A stretch of 64,000 bases of DNA from Oscillospiraceae bacterium (GTDB lineage Bacteria > Bacillota > Clostridia > Oscillospirales > Ruminococcaceae): NCBI GenBank assembly GCA_020054675.1, contig JAIHAL010000002.1, positions 82,042 through 146,041 of the forward strand, written 5' to 3'. Positions 25,070 through 34,489 of this stretch are shown one piece after another. A program made the translations under genes and the position numbers. Within the stretch, counting starts at the first letter, position 1. The number at the start of each line of letters is the position of its first letter. The notes under the pieces are model-generated. The model was not told the origin of the DNA and did not search any database. It saw only the letters and a program-made list of their open reading frames with translations.

Positions 25070-26194
25070 TCATGTTTGCTTTTCATTCGCACAGGGTTCA
25101 ATTTTAACTTCGCATATGCCAAAGTGATAACTTTGTTGTTTGTATTTGGTATGCTTTAACATATGTGGGGATATTCCTATTTTAACGTCATTTTCGTGAT
25201 GGCCATTTGGAAATTTGTCCTGCATTATTCCGGCAACTTCTTTTACGGCCTCATTTTTGCCGTAATATGGATATAAAATGCTTTTGCTAAAATATCCGCT
25301 GCCTCCTCCCAATACAATGCAATTTTCAAATGTTTCAAAAACAGCATTTTTAGGGGGTCTAAAGCTTTTTACAAAAGTTTCCTTATAATATCTGCCATAT
25401 TCTGAAATGGCATTTATTATAAAATCTGCATCAAGCTCTTTGCTTATAAATTCATCGATGGTAAGAATGAATTCTATTTTTGTTCCCGGAACGACAACTT
25501 CACGGACAACTTTTTTAATTGGTCTTTCATTTCCTTTAACTGAAACATCTATTTTTGCAGCAATGGACATTTGGGAATTGTCAATTGGCATGCTGTCGAA
25601 GATTCTTATTGCGCGCATTATGCTGTTTACATAATTAACAGGGTTTTCAGTGTCAAGGTTAAGCTTGTTTAAGTAATATTTGGCCTCAAAATTATTAGTG
25701 TGCCCATAATTGATTTCATTTTTTTTATTATACTTTTCTTGAGAATTTTTTTCAATAGAGTTTTCATTTTGTTTTATAAGTTTCCATAGGATAGCTGTGC
25801 GCAGACAGCCTTTAACTGAGCTTCCGGGAACATAAGGCTGCATATTTGCGTTCCTCATAAATTGATGTATTTCTGATAAAGTATGTTCATCGTCAAAAAC
25901 ATTTTGTGTATTTACGGTATAATCAATTAAATTTTGAGAATATGAAAGACCGCATTCTCTAAAAAAATTTTTCAGATTGCTTTCCTGTGAAAACATATAC
26001 TGCTCATATTTGTCCAAAAGCTTGTGTTCGATTAAAAACTGGAAAAACTTTTCGGTGTTAAAAAACATTATCTGTTTTTTTTGAGAATCGAAATAATATT
26101 CTTTTTTATTGTATTGCTTGCCTGAACCTATGAAAAGCGGTGATTTTGTCAAAAGGGTAAGCTTGTATGTTTTAAGGTGTTCCAATTGATTCAT
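25070..26194 (-). CDS. csm5: Type III-A effector subunit Csm5
   Basis: RAMP protein capping the crRNA 3' side of the Csm complex. 374 residues. The N-terminus YKLTLLTKSPLFIGSGK is the RAMP fold start, and YVPGSSVKGCLRTAIL is the glycine-rich motif typical of Csm5. AGGAG precedes the ATG, and the start overlaps the csm4 end by 23 nt. It is the last gene of the effector operon, followed by leader and array. Confidence 0.93.
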   Translation of the reverse strand: MNQLEHLKTYKLTLLTKSPLFIGSGKQYNKKEYYFDSQKKQIMFFNTEKFFQFLIEHKLLDKYEQYMFSQESNLKNFFRECGLSYSQNLIDYTVNTQNVFDDEHTLSEIHQFMRNANMQPYVPGSSVKGCLRTAILWKLIKQNENSIEKNSQEKYNKKNEINYGHTNNFEAKYYLNKLNLDTENPVNYVNSIMRAIRIFDSMPIDNSQMSIAAKIDVSVKGNERPIKKVVREVVVPGTKIEFILTIDEFISKELDADFIINAISEYGRYYKETFVKSFRPPKNAVFETFENCIVLGGGSGYFSKSILYPYYGKNEAVKEVAGIMQDKFPNGHHENDVKIGISPHMLKHTKYKQQSYHFGICEVKIEPCANEKQT

Positions 26195-27182
26195 TTGTGT
26201 CCACTCCTAGAAAAATTGGCTTTGAATAACGGTATACCGGATGTCCCGCACCTCTGGAAACATCGTAAACATCCCCTTCAAAGCGGTTTAAAAACACAGA
26301 ACCTGCGGCAAAAAAATGTTGGGTTTGTTTTTTAAGCGGCTGCTGATAACCGGTTGATTGTATGTATCCTCCGCGCCGTATAAGATTGTATGTGCTTCCT
26401 TCAAGTGCCTCATCAAGCTCATCATCTGTCGGCAGGGAAGATGTCAGCAGCAAACTGTGCTTAAAATCTTTTTTGTGCAGCATTTCGATTAGAATTTCTG
26501 TTTGCTGGTCCCAGCAGTCATCAAGGTAAAATTCATCAATAATTTCATATTTTCCATATCCTGAACTTACTTTTCCGCCTATTCCGCCAATGCCGGCAAT
26601 TTTTAAAAGCCTGATGATATAACTTAATTCGTTTTCATCTTCAAAGCCGATTATAAAATAAAGGCCCGCATTTTCGTAAAAAGAGAAAAGTCCGACCGAG
26701 TATGGTGCAGTGCCATTATTTCGGTCAATAGAAGCCTTGTCAAGAACATACTGCTTGCCGAATTCAGGGAAATCTTCCTGTGTTATTTCAAATGAATCTT
26801 TATTGTTTTTTGCAAAATCAATAAAATCAGGCAGCATATCGACAGGGATATAATTGATTTTCTTCATTTTTTTGCGATTTTCCAAAATTGATTCATCAAA
26901 AGGCATAATAGGCTTTGGAATATAAAGCCTGTCCTCATCGCCATTTTCACCATCATTGAAATATGGCATGGCATCGCTTATGCGCAATCTGTTTTGCGTA
27001 GCAAGCTCATAAAGCTTTTTTATGCCGCTTTCGCCTTCTTCGGCAAAAGCAGTGTGGCAAAGTGCCGAAAAGAGAGTATCGGCGCATAGCGTCATAACCG
27101 AGGTATCAAGCGAACGTGCTGACTTACTTTCGCCTATGTGCAAAGGCGTAGAAAATTTAAGCTTTAAAACTGAAAAGTTCAT
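26172..27182 (-). CDS. csm4: Type III-A effector subunit Csm4
   Basis: Cas5-like RAMP that binds the crRNA 5' tag and contacts Cas10. 336 residues from the ATG at 27182 (MNFSVLKLKFSTPLHIGES). An ATG four codons earlier abuts AAGGA and is less likely. TLCADTLFSALCHTA and the glycine-rich IGGIGGKVSSGYGKY are typical. It overlaps csm3 by 26 nt and csm5 by 23 nt. Confidence 0.93.
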   Translation of the reverse strand: MNFSVLKLKFSTPLHIGESKSARSLDTSVMTLCADTLFSALCHTAFAEEGESGIKKLYELATQNRLRISDAMPYFNDGENGDEDRLYIPKPIMPFDESILENRKKMKKINYIPVDMLPDFIDFAKNNKDSFEITQEDFPEFGKQYVLDKASIDRNNGTAPYSVGLFSFYENAGLYFIIGFEDENELSYIIRLLKIAGIGGIGGKVSSGYGKYEIIDEFYLDDCWDQQTEILIEMLHKKDFKHSLLLTSSLPTDDELDEALEGSTYNLIRRGGYIQSTGYQQPLKKQTQHFFAAGSVFLNRFEGDVYDVSRGAGHPVYRYSKPIFLGVDTNESIGTP

Positions 27183-27846
27183 ATTCTTCAACATCCTTAA
27201 AAAGCTCTTGGATTTCTTTCAGTTTATCACTTGGCAATCCAGCAAAATGTTCAGAAGGGGTAATTTTTATGTTTCTAAAACTTACTCTTCCGTATCCTCT
27301 TGTCCCATGTCCGCCAAGATAGTCAAGCTGCAGCAATTTCATTGCCTTTGCAAGGTTTTTCATATCAATTTCAAATTCGTCAATATTTTCAAGGTCATAG
27401 ATAATTTTTACGCTGAAATTTACTCCGGGATTTACTCTTTCAATTTGTCTTGGATTTGCAACCGTTGTTGAACGGTCAATCGTATTTTCAAATTTAACTT
27501 CTGTAATTCCTATATTTTCAAAATCCTTTTTATTTATAATGAATGCATCGGCAAATTGTAATCTTGACTTTATAATTGGTTCCTTGCTTGAACCAAAAAG
27601 CCTTAATATTTCTATATTGTCATCGTTATGTTTTGGCATATGGTGGATGTCGCTTGCTTGGCTTCTTGCAAGCAAAGTTCTGAGTTTTCCTTTCAAACTG
27701 CTTCCCGGAATGATAGGCAACCCTGAAACCTGGTCGCAAACAACAGGACTGTCTACCGCGCCTATTGCTGAGAATGCTCCAGAACCTCCTATGTGCATTC
27801 CTGTAATTACTGCAAGTTCGCTTTCAATTAAAATTTTTAAGTACAT
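27157..27846 (-). CDS. csm3: Type III-A backbone and target RNA nuclease Csm3
   Basis: Cas7-like subunit forming the crRNA filament and cutting bound target RNA at 6-nt intervals. 229 residues from ATG 27846, with AAAGGAG upstream, 7 bp after the csm2 stop. The catalytic aspartate is Asp32 in SAIGAVDSPVV. PIIPGSSLKGKLRTLLA and LDYLGGHGTRGYGRV are the RAMP motifs. All appear intact, so target RNA cleavage is expected. Confidence 0.95.
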   Translation of the reverse strand: MYLKILIESELAVITGMHIGGSGAFSAIGAVDSPVVCDQVSGLPIIPGSSLKGKLRTLLARSQASDIHHMPKHNDDNIEILRLFGSSKEPIIKSRLQFADAFIINKKDFENIGITEVKFENTIDRSTTVANPRQIERVNPGVNFSVKIIYDLENIDEFEIDMKNLAKAMKLLQLDYLGGHGTRGYGRVSFRNIKITPSEHFAGLPSDKLKEIQELFKDVEEYELFSFKA

Positions 27847-27853
27847 TTTAATT

Positions 27854-28300
27854 TTACTCCTTTCCGCCAAAATAACGGTGATATGCAACAAGGGATTCCA
27901 TATATCTTGCAAATTTTATAAATTTTTCCCTGTCATCGCCTATGTTTTTTAAGTAGTTAATTAAGTTGCTTTTTTCGATAAAATTTTTAACATCTTTATC
28001 CCTTCCGGCAGCGTAAATCATTTTGACTCTTATCTGTTGAATTTTTGAAAGGCTTTTTTCATCAAGTGTTTGTGCTGTTCGTTTATTTTCAATATTATAA
28101 ACTTCGCTTGTCAAAGAAAGAAAGCTTCTTATTTTACTGGTGCTGATAGTTTTCACATCAAAAGCTTCCATGAATTTTTCAGCGCTATCGACATAATTTT
28201 CCGGAATTTCTTTAGCAGAAAGGTTATTTTGTTTTAAATTGCTGTTTTGAAAATTTCCGTTAGGCTTTTGAAAATTGCTGTTCATTTTTTCTTGCATCAT
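27854..28300 (-). CDS. csm2: Type III-A small subunit Csm2
   Basis: Small helical subunit of the Csm complex. 148 residues: a Gln/Asn-rich disordered N-terminus (about 1-30) then the helical core with TSKIRSFLSLTSEVYN and a conserved end FARYMESLVAYHRYFGG. The ATG shares one base with the csm1 stop (TAATG), with AAGGAG further upstream inside csm1. Confidence 0.93.
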   Translation of the reverse strand: MMQEKMNSNFQKPNGNFQNSNLKQNNLSAKEIPENYVDSAEKFMEAFDVKTISTSKIRSFLSLTSEVYNIENKRTAQTLDEKSLSKIQQIRVKMIYAAGRDKDVKNFIEKSNLINYLKNIGDDREKFIKFARYMESLVAYHRYFGGKE

Positions 28301-30666
28301 TATAAATCATCGCTCCTTTTGAGATAAACATAAATATATATTGCAGTAATAAGTTCCTTTTTGTCTTTTGGATTTTTAATCCATTCATACATTTTTTTAG
28401 AAAACTCCTTGTAAATTGCATATAATTCATTAGATTTTTCTGATGGTTCGAGCCTTGCAAGCAGATAAGCATACCTTGCTATGTTTATTTTTTCATTATT
28501 GTTGTTGCGCAAAAAGTCAAGAAGTTTGTAAAGAAAAGAATTGCCGCGTTCCTGCTGGGATTTATCATAATTAAAAAATTTTTGTATCAATGCAAGCTTT
28601 TCTCCTGCAACTCCACTATAGAATTCATCCCATGTGTATGTATGTTCGCCATTTGGAGAAAATAGCGTTATGCTGTTTTTGTTTTTTGTGTTTTTTGAAG
28701 TTTCTTCAAGCATAGCCGTATCGGCGGCGGACTTGTATAGCGGATATTTGAGTGGGAATATGCCTATTCCGCAAGAAATTGTCAGAGTATTTTGAACAAA
28801 ACGTTCAAAGGATTTTTGAATTGAACCAGCTGCTTCCAAAACATCTTTCCAATATCCTATTATGAAAACGTCATCTCCGCCGGAATAAACAATGATTACT
28901 TTTTTGTTATTGCCTTGCTTTTTTGAATTTTTTATAAGTTCAAATTGTTCTTCTTTGCCTTCTAAAATAAAATTAAGGTAATATCTAAAAAACATTGAGA
29001 TTTGCCTTGAAAATGCAGCTGTTCTTGAAAGGGTTTCATATTTGCATATGATTTTTGGGTCATTTCCGTTTCTTTTAAATCCTGAGCTGAATGCTTGTCC
29101 CAAATTGTCAACGTCAGCTCTTAAAACTGCTATTTTTCGCCACTCACTTTCTTCAATCAATTTTTGAAATTGTTTATCAAAAACATAATCTCCCATATAA
29201 AGTTTTGTGCTGTAAGATACTCCTGTAAATGGCTTGTTTTTGGTGTAAATTCGACGTATTTCGATTTTATTGGCAAGCAGTTCTTTTGCTTTTGATTCGC
29301 TTGTAAAATACATATTTGTTTCTCCGTTTAAAACCGGAAGTTTTATAGACGGCAGATTAGGGATATTTTGATTGGATACGATTATTATTAAGTCTTTTTC
29401 TAAAAATGTTGAAGAAATATTTATCAGCTTATCGCACCAAAAACAAAAATCGCCATTGCTTATCAGATTATCTTCTTTGCCGCAAATCTTGCATTCTCTT
29501 GTTCCGCTTTTGCCTTTTTTATTGATGGCTCTTATTTGTTCGGCATTAAATTTATGCATTTTTTGCTTTAAAAGATTTTGATTTAGAGAATGGAATATTT
29601 TTTCATATGGAGCTTCATTTTGAGGTTCATTCATCAATTGATTTGCACTGCATTCAACATATGAATAAGCCATAAAAAGACCAATTCCAAAATTTGTTTG
29701 AAGCCATTCGTTTATTTTTGTACAGAATCCATTTATTATTGAAATAGTTTTTTCTGTGTTTGGCAAAAGCACATATGAATGCCCTCCACCGCTGTAAATA
29801 AGGTTTGCTCTTGATACACCGCATTCAAAAAGCAGTTCGTCCATAATATGCTCCATAAGAAGTTCCAGAAAAAAAGAACGGCTTCTTAAATTTTTCAGGG
29901 CATTTTCAGCTATAATGTTGTAAATAAAACTTTGTATTCCAGAAAAATCAGCTGAAAACATAATAAATGCTTTCTTTTCCTTAAAATCTTTTTCACAATC
30001 AAATAGTTCATTTTGGAAATCAGATATTTTTTCTGCCAATAAATATTCGCTTATACATGAACCGGCCGCAGCGGTAATTTTCAAATGGTCAAAGAGGGAA
30101 ATGTCAGCAATTTGATTATTGGCAGTGCTTGATGGTACATATGAAAAAAAGCATTCCAATATTTCAAGCAGTGAATTTATGTAATATTTGTTGATTTCAA
30201 TACCGCTCAATGCTTCTTTTGCATCACTTACTATTTTTATATAATCTGATGGGGTTATTGAAACTTGTTCTTGCGGAAAATTTATTTTGTTTTCAAAAAC
30301 AGTCATTTTATGGCATCTTGACAAAGAATTATTATTTAAAAGGTTAAATATTGATGATAATGGAACTGCTTTATTAAAGCCTTTATTATTTTCATTTTCT
30401 TTTTCCCTGCGGTCGGCGCCGGAAGCAATATTATCTGCGATATATACAATATAAGCGGGGGAATCCGTTCTTAATAAATTTGTATTTATTTCACTTTTGT
30501 GATGATATTTTATACAATTCAATATATCTCTGTCTTGAATAATTTTAGATGCAAATTCTTTACCGATGATGCTGTGTTTTCGATTGTCTGAATATGCTCT
30601 TTGTACAGGTTTGCCAATGTCATGCAGCAGACTTCCAAAAATTGCTTTTACAGTAAGTTCATTCAT
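28300..30666 (-). CDS. csm1: Cas10/Csm1, type III-A signature protein
   Basis: Large subunit that degrades single-stranded DNA and makes cyclic oligoadenylate when the complex binds target RNA. 788 residues from ATG 30666, which follows GGGTGAT; a longer frame to 30783 runs through the promoter and is rejected. The HD nuclease motif is LLHDIGK (His15-Asp16). A first palm domain holds SGGGHS, a zinc ribbon CKICG...CFWC follows, and the second palm carries the cyclase motif GGDD at 596-599. Both catalytic centres look intact. No Csm6, Can1 or other cOA effector gene is in the window. Confidence 0.96.
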   Translation of the reverse strand: MNELTVKAIFGSLLHDIGKPVQRAYSDNRKHSIIGKEFASKIIQDRDILNCIKYHHKSEINTNLLRTDSPAYIVYIADNIASGADRREKENENNKGFNKAVPLSSIFNLLNNNSLSRCHKMTVFENKINFPQEQVSITPSDYIKIVSDAKEALSGIEINKYYINSLLEILECFFSYVPSSTANNQIADISLFDHLKITAAAGSCISEYLLAEKISDFQNELFDCEKDFKEKKAFIMFSADFSGIQSFIYNIIAENALKNLRSRSFFLELLMEHIMDELLFECGVSRANLIYSGGGHSYVLLPNTEKTISIINGFCTKINEWLQTNFGIGLFMAYSYVECSANQLMNEPQNEAPYEKIFHSLNQNLLKQKMHKFNAEQIRAINKKGKSGTRECKICGKEDNLISNGDFCFWCDKLINISSTFLEKDLIIIVSNQNIPNLPSIKLPVLNGETNMYFTSESKAKELLANKIEIRRIYTKNKPFTGVSYSTKLYMGDYVFDKQFQKLIEESEWRKIAVLRADVDNLGQAFSSGFKRNGNDPKIICKYETLSRTAAFSRQISMFFRYYLNFILEGKEEQFELIKNSKKQGNNKKVIIVYSGGDDVFIIGYWKDVLEAAGSIQKSFERFVQNTLTISCGIGIFPLKYPLYKSAADTAMLEETSKNTKNKNSITLFSPNGEHTYTWDEFYSGVAGEKLALIQKFFNYDKSQQERGNSFLYKLLDFLRNNNNEKINIARYAYLLARLEPSEKSNELYAIYKEFSKKMYEWIKNPKDKKELITAIYIYVYLKRSDDL

Positions 30667-30754
30667 TTTATCACCCGCAATAAAACTGTTTTTATTCAAA
30701 ATAATTATGCCGATTTTATTTATAAAATCAAACACAAAATTTATAATTTGTTTT

Positions 30755-30783
30755 ATTATACACCAAAAACAAGAAATATTCAA
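30755..30783 (-). promoter_or_regulatory. Promoter of the csm operon
   Basis: On the minus strand TTGAAT (30783-30778), 17 bp and TATAAT (30760-30755), about 90 nt upstream of the Csm1 start. Confidence 0.65.
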
Positions 30784-30938
30784 TAAAATAAGTGAAAATA
30801 TATATTTTTTATATTTTGGTTGAAAAACTTTATTTTTATTATATTCAGAAACAAATTTATTTTAAAAATCTAAAAATTTTATTGCACCTTTATTTATTAA
30901 AAAACAGTTACAATATAATTACAGAGTAAATACAATTA

Positions 30939-30967
30939 TTGACAATAAATAAACTTAATGATATAAT
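30939..30967 (+). promoter_or_regulatory. Promoter of the lipoprotein gene at 31 kb
   Basis: TTGACA, 17 bp, TATAAT, both hexamers consensus, about 48 nt before the ATG. The rest of the 348-bp gap between csm1 and this gene is extremely AT-rich and shows no further gene. Confidence 0.8.
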
Positions 30968-31014
30968 ATGGTAATATAGGGGATAATTGCATCTTAATGT
31001 TAAGAGGTATTTTT

Positions 31015-31737
31015 ATGAAAAGGATATTTTATTTTATTCTTTTAATAGTTGTATCAATTTCTTTTGCATCTTGCAAATCAGATAGCGGGACAAGTGTAAA
31101 AGTTAATAGCAATATAGCTGCAACTGAAATAGATACGACAATGCCGGAGCCTTTTGACAAGCAGTCAGAAGAATCCGGAGGGGATGAGCGTATGTCTTAT
31201 TATTCACCATCAAACTTTGTGCTTACTGCAATACCATATGATTTGATTCTGATTACAGGTGTTGATAATTTTGAACAATGGAGAAAAGACATAGAAAATA
31301 GCGATAATGATAGGGATGATATTGAAAATACGGTTAATATTTATTCTTTTTGCAAACATTTTAATATTACGGATGAACAACTAAAATCATTTGTTCATAA
31401 GCAAATTGAAACTGATAAGGCAGGCAGCATTAGCGTTGTTGGTTCATGGTCCGAAAAAGACCTTGATGTACTTTTAACTCATAATGAGAGTGCAATTCGT
31501 GAGCATTTCATCAGTAAATATGCTATACTATCAAACGATAAAATTTATACTCCCGAATGGATTTACACCCACACCATCCAAGCATATGAGGCGGAGAAAA
31601 TTCCTCCTGAGCTTATAGAGGAAAAAATGGAGCTTTACAAAGATATACCGTTTTCGTCAAAAGCGCTTGATGCTTTGGAAAAGAAACTTAATTCGTATCT
31701 TGAAATAGGTTTGACTTTTGACAAGGATGAAAAGTGA
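31015..31737 (+). CDS. Lipoprotein of unknown function with a likely premature stop
   Basis: 240 residues from ATG 31015 (AAGAGGT upstream). Signal peptide with FASC lipobox, a short Ser/Thr linker, then an acidic globular part (YSPSNFVLTAIPYDLILITG, FEQWRKDIENSDN, FNITDEQLKSFVHKQIE). I do not recognise the family. After the TGA at 31735-31737 the same frame continues for 33 Ser/Thr/Glu-rich codons (TKEETSSSEPSPAQTASTDA...) to a TAA at 31837-31839 just before the terminator. This looks like a C-terminal tail cut off by a nonsense change. Confidence 0.8.
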   Translation: MKRIFYFILLIVVSISFASCKSDSGTSVKVNSNIAATEIDTTMPEPFDKQSEESGGDERMSYYSPSNFVLTAIPYDLILITGVDNFEQWRKDIENSDNDRDDIENTVNIYSFCKHFNITDEQLKSFVHKQIETDKAGSISVVGSWSEKDLDVLLTHNESAIREHFISKYAILSNDKIYTPEWIYTHTIQAYEAEKIPPELIEEKMELYKDIPFSSKALDALEKKLNSYLEIGLTFDKDEK

Positions 31738-31843
31738 ACAAAAGAAGAAACTTCATCTTCCGAACCATCCCCCGCGCAAACGGCTTCTACTGATGCAACA
31801 TCATCTGAAATTCATAATGAAACATCGGTTACAAATTAAAACC

Positions 31844-31877
31844 AAAAGTCGGACTTTTAGTGGTCCGGCTTTTTTGT
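31844..31877 (+). terminator. Rho-independent terminator
   Basis: AAAAGTCGGAC pairs with GTCCGGCTTTT (one wobble), then T6. It follows the second, in-frame TAA of the preceding gene by only a few bases, supporting a longer ancestral reading frame. Confidence 0.8.
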
Positions 31878-32053
31878 GCCTTAATTTATCAGAAATAAAT
31901 GTATTAAAATTAAAATATTGTTTTTTGACTTCAAAAAGAGGATGTTTTGTGATATAATAACTTTTATCAAGGCTTTAATAGTAGCTTTTAATTTAAGATG
32001 TGGCACAAAAACTTTTGTGTTGCGTGGATAACATTTTGATTGGAGCTGGATAA

Positions 32054-34420
32054 ATGGTTAACAGCAAAGATTTTTTAAAACTTAAACAAAACGCTCTTAA
32101 AAAATATTTTTGCAAAATGAACGAACAACAACAGCAAGCAGTATTTACTGTTAACGGGCCTGTATTGATACTTGCAGGGGCGGGAAGCGGAAAGACAACC
32201 GTTCTTGTCAACCGCATAGCAAATATGATTTATTTTGGCAACACCTACAACAGTGATTACTGCCCTGATGGGATAACCCAGTCCGATATGGATTTTCTTT
32301 CTGCTTTTGCACAGGGCAAAGAAACCGATGCGCAAAGGCTTAAGGAAATTGTGTCGGATAATAGCGAAATTAAGCCGTGGAATATCCTTGCCATAACATT
32401 TACAAACAAGGCTGCCGGTGAGCTTAAAGAAAGACTTGAAAAAATGCTTGGCGAAGAAGGCGGAGAAATTACCGCCGCAACCTTCCATTCCGCTTGCGTA
32501 AGGATTTTGAGAAGGGAAATAGAAAGACTCGGCTATTCAAGCAGCTTTACGATTTATGATTCTGATGACTGCCAAAGGGTAATAAAGACTTGCCTTTCGG
32601 AGCTTAACGTTTCGGAAAAGCAGTTCCCTCCAAAGACCATGCAAAGCATTATAAGCGGGGCAAAGGATGAGCTTATCACTCCGGAGGATTTTGAACAGGC
32701 CGCCGGCGGTGATTATAGAAAACAAGTGATTGCAAAGCTTTATTCTTTGTACCAGTCAAAGCTTTTTTCAGCAAATGCCCTTGATTTTGACGATATAATA
32801 AAACTTACGGTTGAGCTTTTCCAAAAGTATCCCGATGTGCTTGAAAAGTACAGCAACAAATATAAATATATAATGGTTGACGAATATCAGGATACAAACC
32901 ATGCCCAGTATATGCTTGTAAGTATGCTTTCGGCAAAGCATAAAAATCTTTGCGTTGTCGGCGATGATGACCAGAGCATATATAAATTCAGAGGGGCGAC
33001 AATTGAAAATATCCTTAACTTTGAACAGCAGTTTAAAGGATGTACGACAATAAGGCTTGAGCAAAATTACCGCTCAACGCAAAATATTTTAAGCGCCGCA
33101 AATTCAGTGATTAAAAACAATAAGGGCAGAAAGGCGAAAACCCTTTGGACGAACAGCGGTGACGGTGAAAAGATTACATTTTTTAAAGCTCCTGATGAAA
33201 TTTCAGAAGCAAAATTTGTTGCGGATACGGTTCTTGACAATGTTGCAAAAGGCATGAAGTATTCAGACCATGCGGTGCTGTACCGGATGAATGCCCAGTC
33301 TAACAGCATTGAACGTGCTTTTGTGCAGAGCGGGATTCCCTATAAGGTCATAGGAGGGCTTCGCTTTTACGACAGAAAGGAAATAAAAGACATTGTAGCT
33401 TATTTAAGCGTGATAAACAATAATTTTGATATGCTGCGCTTAAAAAGGATTATAAACGAACCCAAAAGAGGGATAGGCGATGCAACGGTAAGTGCAATAG
33501 AAGAAATCTCAATGGATTTAAAGGAAAATCCCATTGAAGTTATGAAAAAGGCTTCCGATTATCCTCCGCTTGCAAAAAAAGCCTCGGCATTGTCTTCTCT
33601 GGCAAAGATGTTTGAAGAGCTTGCAAAATTTGCTCTGGAAAATCCTTTGGATGAATTGCTTGATAAGCTGCTTGAAAAAACCGGATATGGTGAATATATG
33701 AAATCCCTTGGCGATGAGGGGCAGACAAGGCTTGAAAATATAGAGGAATTGAAATCCAACATGGCTGAATATCAGCGAGATGCCGAGGAGCCGTCGCTTT
33801 CCGGATTTTTGGAGGAAATTTCGCTTTATACCGATGTGGATAGAGTAGAGGCCGATTCGGATACGGTTTTGATGATGACCATGCATTCGGCAAAGGGTTT
33901 GGAATTTCCGCAGGTGTTCATTGTCGGCATGGAGGAGGGAATATTCCCCGGCGCAAGGAGCATGGACAACGAGGAGGATATGGAGGAGGAAAGGCGCCTT
34001 GCATATGTTGCAATCACAAGGGCAAAGGAAAAGCTTTATATTACCTCCGCATCGCAAAGGATGCTTTTCGGACAGACAAACAGGAATTTGCCGTCAAGGT
34101 TTGTAAGGGAAATCGACCCTGCTTTGATTGAAAGGATTGATAATTCCTTTAAAACCTCAAAGCTTGAAGATATGCCTGTAATGCCGCAGTCTTCGTATTC
34201 GCTTAAAGAGCAGCTTGCCGCTAAGAAGATGGCTCCAGCTCCTGCGTTAAAGTCAGATGTTGAATTTTCGGCAGGCGATAGGGTAAAGCATAATGTCTTT
34301 GGCGAGGGGACTGTTATTTCGGCAAAGAAAATTTCAAATGACTGCATGCTTGAAGTTGCTTTTGACAAGGTTGGAACTAAAAAGCTTATGGCTAATTTTG
34401 CCAAAATTTTAAAGATATGA
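32054..34420 (+). CDS. pcrA: ATP-dependent DNA helicase PcrA/UvrD
   Basis: Superfamily 1A 3'-5' helicase for repair and removal of recombination intermediates. 788 residues. Q motif NEQQQQAVF, Walker A AGAGSGKTT (residues 41-49), Walker B VDEYQDTN, motif III VVGDDDQSIYKFRGA, motif IV/V LEQNYRST and VMMTMHSAKGLEFPQVF, and motif VI VAITRAKEKLYIT. The C-terminal Tudor-like stretch FSAGDRVKHNVFGEGTVIS is typical of PcrA. GGAG lies 9 nt before the ATG. It is monocistronic. Confidence 0.96.
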   Translation: MVNSKDFLKLKQNALKKYFCKMNEQQQQAVFTVNGPVLILAGAGSGKTTVLVNRIANMIYFGNTYNSDYCPDGITQSDMDFLSAFAQGKETDAQRLKEIVSDNSEIKPWNILAITFTNKAAGELKERLEKMLGEEGGEITAATFHSACVRILRREIERLGYSSSFTIYDSDDCQRVIKTCLSELNVSEKQFPPKTMQSIISGAKDELITPEDFEQAAGGDYRKQVIAKLYSLYQSKLFSANALDFDDIIKLTVELFQKYPDVLEKYSNKYKYIMVDEYQDTNHAQYMLVSMLSAKHKNLCVVGDDDQSIYKFRGATIENILNFEQQFKGCTTIRLEQNYRSTQNILSAANSVIKNNKGRKAKTLWTNSGDGEKITFFKAPDEISEAKFVADTVLDNVAKGMKYSDHAVLYRMNAQSNSIERAFVQSGIPYKVIGGLRFYDRKEIKDIVAYLSVINNNFDMLRLKRIINEPKRGIGDATVSAIEEISMDLKENPIEVMKKASDYPPLAKKASALSSLAKMFEELAKFALENPLDELLDKLLEKTGYGEYMKSLGDEGQTRLENIEELKSNMAEYQRDAEEPSLSGFLEEISLYTDVDRVEADSDTVLMMTMHSAKGLEFPQVFIVGMEEGIFPGARSMDNEEDMEEERRLAYVAITRAKEKLYITSASQRMLFGQTNRNLPSRFVREIDPALIERIDNSFKTSKLEDMPVMPQSSYSLKEQLAAKKMAPAPALKSDVEFSAGDRVKHNVFGEGTVISAKKISNDCMLEVAFDKVGTKKLMANFAKILKI

Positions 34421-34421
34421 T

Positions 34422-34467
34422 AAAAGCTCAAAGCGCATACCTTAGCGGTATGCGCTTTGAAAGCTTT
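34422..34467 (+). terminator. Strong hairpin after pcrA
   Basis: AAAGCTCAAAGCGCATACC pairs with the segment ending at 34467 (GGTATGCGCTTTG..AAGCTTT) in a stem of about 19 bp with a 2-nt bulge. No long T tract follows, but its position right after the stop suggests a transcript end. Confidence 0.65.
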
Positions 34468-34489
34468 AGGTTAAAGGAAAAAGGAGAAC

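Noticed and set aside
30667-30783. 39-residue N-terminal extension of Cas10
   Set aside because: It runs through the promoter and 5' leader, is hydrophobic and AT-driven, and the ATG at 30666 has GGGTGAT just upstream and starts directly before the HD domain.
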